Source: Bordetella parapertussis (GTDB lineage Bacteria > Pseudomonadota > Gammaproteobacteria > Burkholderiales > Burkholderiaceae_B). Taken from it: 26,845 nucleotides of DNA. The DNA is taken from the NCBI GenBank assembly GCA_945903445.1, contig CAMDNZ010000043.1, positions 1 through 26,845 of the forward strand. The letters are read 5' to 3'. The notes below the pieces were generated by a model, which was not told the DNA's origin, did not search any database, and saw only the letters and a list, made by a program, of their open reading frames with translations. Made by a program: the position numbers and the translations under genes. Of the stretch, positions 24,552 to 26,845 are shown piece by piece; position 1 is the stretch's first letter, and each line of letters opens with the position of its first letter.

Positions 24552-24581
24552 ATGCCCCTCGCCTGATTGTCGGATGACCCC

Positions 24582-25472
24582 TCAACCCTTCACGCTGCCG
24601 GCCGTCAACCCGCCGGCGATCCATCTCTGACAGTACAAAAAGACCACGGTGATCGGCGCGCCCGACAAAACCGCCGCCGCAGCAAAGTCACCCCAGCGAT
24701 AGTGCTGTTCAGTTAAATAATGGCGTGCGCCCACGGCGAGCGTCAGTTTTTCGGTATCCATCAGAAGAATCGAAGCGACGGGATATTCGGTGATCATGCC
24801 AACGAAGCACAGCACGAAGACGACAGCCAATACCGGTATGCTCATTGGCAGCAGAATCAACCTGAACGCTTGCCATGTGGTCGCACCGTCGACAATCGCA
24901 GCCTCTTCCAACGCACAATCGACACTTTGGAAATAGCCTTTAATCGTCCAGATATGCAATGTCATGCCACCTAGCGATGCCAGAATCACCGCAGCGTGAG
25001 AATTCAATCCCAGTCCACTGACATAATCGCCCAGTTGGTCGAACAGCGCGAAAATCGCGACCAAGGCCAACACGGCCGGGAACATTTGAGCGATCAGCAT
25101 GGTCTTGAGCAATCCTTGCTTGCCTGCGAATCGCATTCGGGCAAACGCATACGCACCGGTAGCGGACAGCGCGACCACGAGCACTGCGCTGACGGTGGCG
25201 ATCTTCACGGAATTCCACAACCAGATCAACACCGGGAAAGGTGGCTCGACCAGCACGCCGGTGTCGCGCATGTACGGAATACCTAAAGCTAACGACCAGT
25301 GTTCGAGCGTCGGTCGATCTGGCAGAAGACTGCCGACAGCAAAATTACCTTCTCGAAACGAGATAGACACCACCATCAGCAAGGGAAACATGACAAACGC
25401 CACTACCGTGCAAAGTCCTATGTGTGCCAGCACGACACGTGATTTGATTCCCCGAGCATGAACCATCGTCAT
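24582..25472 (-). CDS. malG: Maltose-type ABC transporter permease MalG
   Basis: 296 residues, the same length as E. coli MalG, with closely similar sequence throughout (for example MFPLLMVVSISFREGNFAVGSLLP at the first membrane segment, PPFPVLIWLWNSVK, YAFARMRFAGK). Six membrane segments are predicted. The EAA loop that docks on MalK is EEAAIVDGATTWQAFRLILLP at 189-209. The C-terminal tail GGLTAGSVKG matches the MalG tail that reaches into the MalK dimer. The ATG at 25472 is 4 bp after the malF stop, with a GAGG motif in the end of malF; another ATG lies two codons later. Confidence 0.95.
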   Translation of the reverse strand: MTMVHARGIKSRVVLAHIGLCTVVAFVMFPLLMVVSISFREGNFAVGSLLPDRPTLEHWSLALGIPYMRDTGVLVEPPFPVLIWLWNSVKIATVSAVLVVALSATGAYAFARMRFAGKQGLLKTMLIAQMFPAVLALVAIFALFDQLGDYVSGLGLNSHAAVILASLGGMTLHIWTIKGYFQSVDCALEEAAIVDGATTWQAFRLILLPMSIPVLAVVFVLCFVGMITEYPVASILLMDTEKLTLAVGARHYLTEQHYRWGDFAAAAVLSGAPITVVFLYCQRWIAGGLTAGSVKG

Positions 25473-25476
25473 GGCG

Positions 25477-26845
25477 CTATACCTCTACTTTGGCGACCCG
25501 CAGGTGAAGCCAGGCCATCACGCCGACCACTACAAAAATAAACGTCGTGATCGCTGCGGCCAAGGCGAAGTGCTGACCGGAATCCTGAAAAGCGATGCGA
25601 TAGGTGTAGCTGACCAGCAAATCGGTCGTGCCAGCCGGCGTCGATGCTCCGATATGATCCGGCCCTCCTGAGGTCAACAAAGCGATCAGCACGAAGTTAT
25701 TGAAGTTGAAGGCGAAACTGGCGATTAGCAAGGGGGCCATGGGTTTGAGCACCAGAGGCGCGGTAATCTGGCGTAAGTTGGCCCATACGCCTGCGCCGTC
25801 CAACGCGGAAGCCTCGTAAAGATCTCGTGGAATGGCTTGTATGAAACCCATGCTTAGCAGCATCATGTAGGGATAGCCCAGCCAGGTGTTCACGATCAGC
25901 AACATGGCACGCGCATAACCCGTATGACTGAACCACTCTGGTTGGATACCGAAAAGCGCGTTCAACATCAGATTGATCTCGCCGGCGTTCTGATTGAATA
26001 GACCGCGAAACACCAAAATCGAAATGAACGATGGAACTGCGGCTGGCAGAATCAGCATCGTCCGATAAACCGCTCGGCCTCGTAGTGGTGCCCATTGCAA
26101 TACGTTGGCCAGTACAAGTCCGAGAATCAGCGTGAGCGCCACCGACATCGCGGCGAATGCCGTCGTCCACAGGAAGATGCTGAAGAGCGGACCGCGTATA
26201 CCTGTATCGGTTAACACCCGAACGAAATTCGTCAGGCCCGCATAAGCTACGAAGCCGGGAGCAACCGACGCCCCGTGACTATCGATGAAATAGCCTCGGG
26301 AGTAATCCGGGCGCAGACGTTGACCCGTCGACAATTCAAGCAGGCTGTCGTCATCGCCCTGTACGTAGCGTGGCTCGAGCGGCGCCAGATCGCGCAGGGT
26401 ATACAGTTGAAGCACGGTGCCGTCACCATCGAGCCAATGCCAACGCACCATCACATCACGCCATTTGATGCGATCGCGCAAATCCAGCACGGGTCCCAAT
26501 TCAGTCGAAATCGGCGTATCCGGGTGAAGGCGGGCGGGATTGGCGCGATCGGGCGGCACGTCCGCGAGGGGCGGCGATATCCATCTGCCGCGATCACCCA
26601 GATCGACGCTCAAGCGGACGCCAGCCGCGCTGTCATGCAAAGAAAACGGATAGCGCACGCGCGCGGGTTCATGCTGCGCCAATAGGTAGTCGCGTGCCTG
26701 GATGAAGGTCAGGAGATTGCTGCCGCTATATTGTGTAAACGCCATACCCAAGGTGTAGACCATCGGAAATCCGACGAACGCCACCATGCCGGCCACTGCG
26801 GGATAGACATATCGCTGCGCCTGAAGATCGGCGCGTGCGAACACT
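25477..26845 (-). CDS. malF: Maltose-type ABC transporter permease MalF, 5' end outside the window
   Basis: About 455 residues are visible, and the reading frame runs off the right edge without a credible start. The first visible codon is a GTG within a VFARADLQAQRYVYPAVAG stretch that aligns inside E. coli MalF, so roughly the first membrane segment is missing. The large periplasmic P2 loop typical of enterobacterial MalF spans about visible residues 40-215; it docks the maltose-binding protein. The C-terminal half contains GKAVYR-like GRAVYRTMLILPAAVPSFISI, the EAA loop LYEASALDGAGVWANLRQI (about 342-360) and SFAFNFNNFVLIALLTSGGPD, all as in MalF. malE is not in view and may be upstream, beyond the edge. 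Confidence 0.93.
   Translation of the reverse strand, partial: VFARADLQAQRYVYPAVAGMVAFVGFPMVYTLGMAFTQYSGSNLLTFIQARDYLLAQHEPARVRYPFSLHDSAAGVRLSVDLGDRGRWISPPLADVPPDRANPARLHPDTPISTELGPVLDLRDRIKWRDVMVRWHWLDGDGTVLQLYTLRDLAPLEPRYVQGDDDSLLELSTGQRLRPDYSRGYFIDSHGASVAPGFVAYAGLTNFVRVLTDTGIRGPLFSIFLWTTAFAAMSVALTLILGLVLANVLQWAPLRGRAVYRTMLILPAAVPSFISILVFRGLFNQNAGEINLMLNALFGIQPEWFSHTGYARAMLLIVNTWLGYPYMMLLSMGFIQAIPRDLYEASALDGAGVWANLRQITAPLVLKPMAPLLIASFAFNFNNFVLIALLTSGGPDHIGASTPAGTTDLLVSYTYRIAFQDSGQHFALAAAITTFIFVVVGVMAWLHLRVAKVEV

Overview
The window looks like a chromosomal segment of a betaproteobacterium of the order Burkholderiales, most likely family Alcaligenaceae (Bordetella/Achromobacter-like). The reasons are the GC-rich, codon-biased genes, the H-NS-type protein with a beta-proteobacterial C-terminal motif, and the neighbourhoods tldD-nitrilase, pepN-fbp and yebC-purD-hemF-rsfS-rlmH-maf. 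There are no rRNA or tRNA genes, CRISPR arrays, phage genes or insertion sequences. Nearly all genes can be assigned to known families, so most of the interest lies in domain architecture, regulation and gene order.

Left part (1-10.9 kb), mostly housekeeping genes: tldD and a nitrilase-family amidohydrolase (both minus strand), an H-NS-like nucleoid protein with a clear terminator, a DUF4136 lipoprotein (minus), aminopeptidase N and fructose-1,6-bisphosphatase (plus), a quinone oxidoreductase translationally coupled to an EamA/DMT transporter (minus), and a second, divergently transcribed EamA/DMT transporter. A degenerate hexanucleotide repeat separates the latter from the next convergent gene.

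Middle part (10.9-17.0 kb): a YjgR/DUF853 HerA-like ATPase (minus) diverges from a compact plus-strand run: yebC, purD, hemF, rsfS, rlmH and maf. The nadD gene often found between hemF and rsfS in related bacteria is not here, and neither are rng and yhdP.

Right part (17.0-26.8 kb), two carbon-uptake systems. The first is a C4-dicarboxylate module: dctA (minus) diverges from dctB-dctD (plus). The 356-bp gap between them holds a consensus sigma-54 promoter reading toward dctA, plus upstream palindromes resembling DctD-binding sites. DctB appears to lack the membrane-distal PAS/PDC subdomain that binds dicarboxylates in characterised DctB proteins, although its membrane-proximal subdomain and kinase core are intact. 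This is the most unusual observation in the window. The second is a maltose-type ABC module on the minus strand, malF (cut by the window end), malG, a cytoplasmic GH13 alpha-glucosidase and malK. Its transporter proteins resemble the enterobacterial MalFGK2 set, including a large MalF P2 periplasmic loop. Imported maltose or a similar alpha-glucoside would be hydrolysed in the cytoplasm by the glucosidase. The binding protein gene is not in view and may lie beyond the right edge.

Homology statements rest on recognition of motifs and remembered family sequences; no database search was run.
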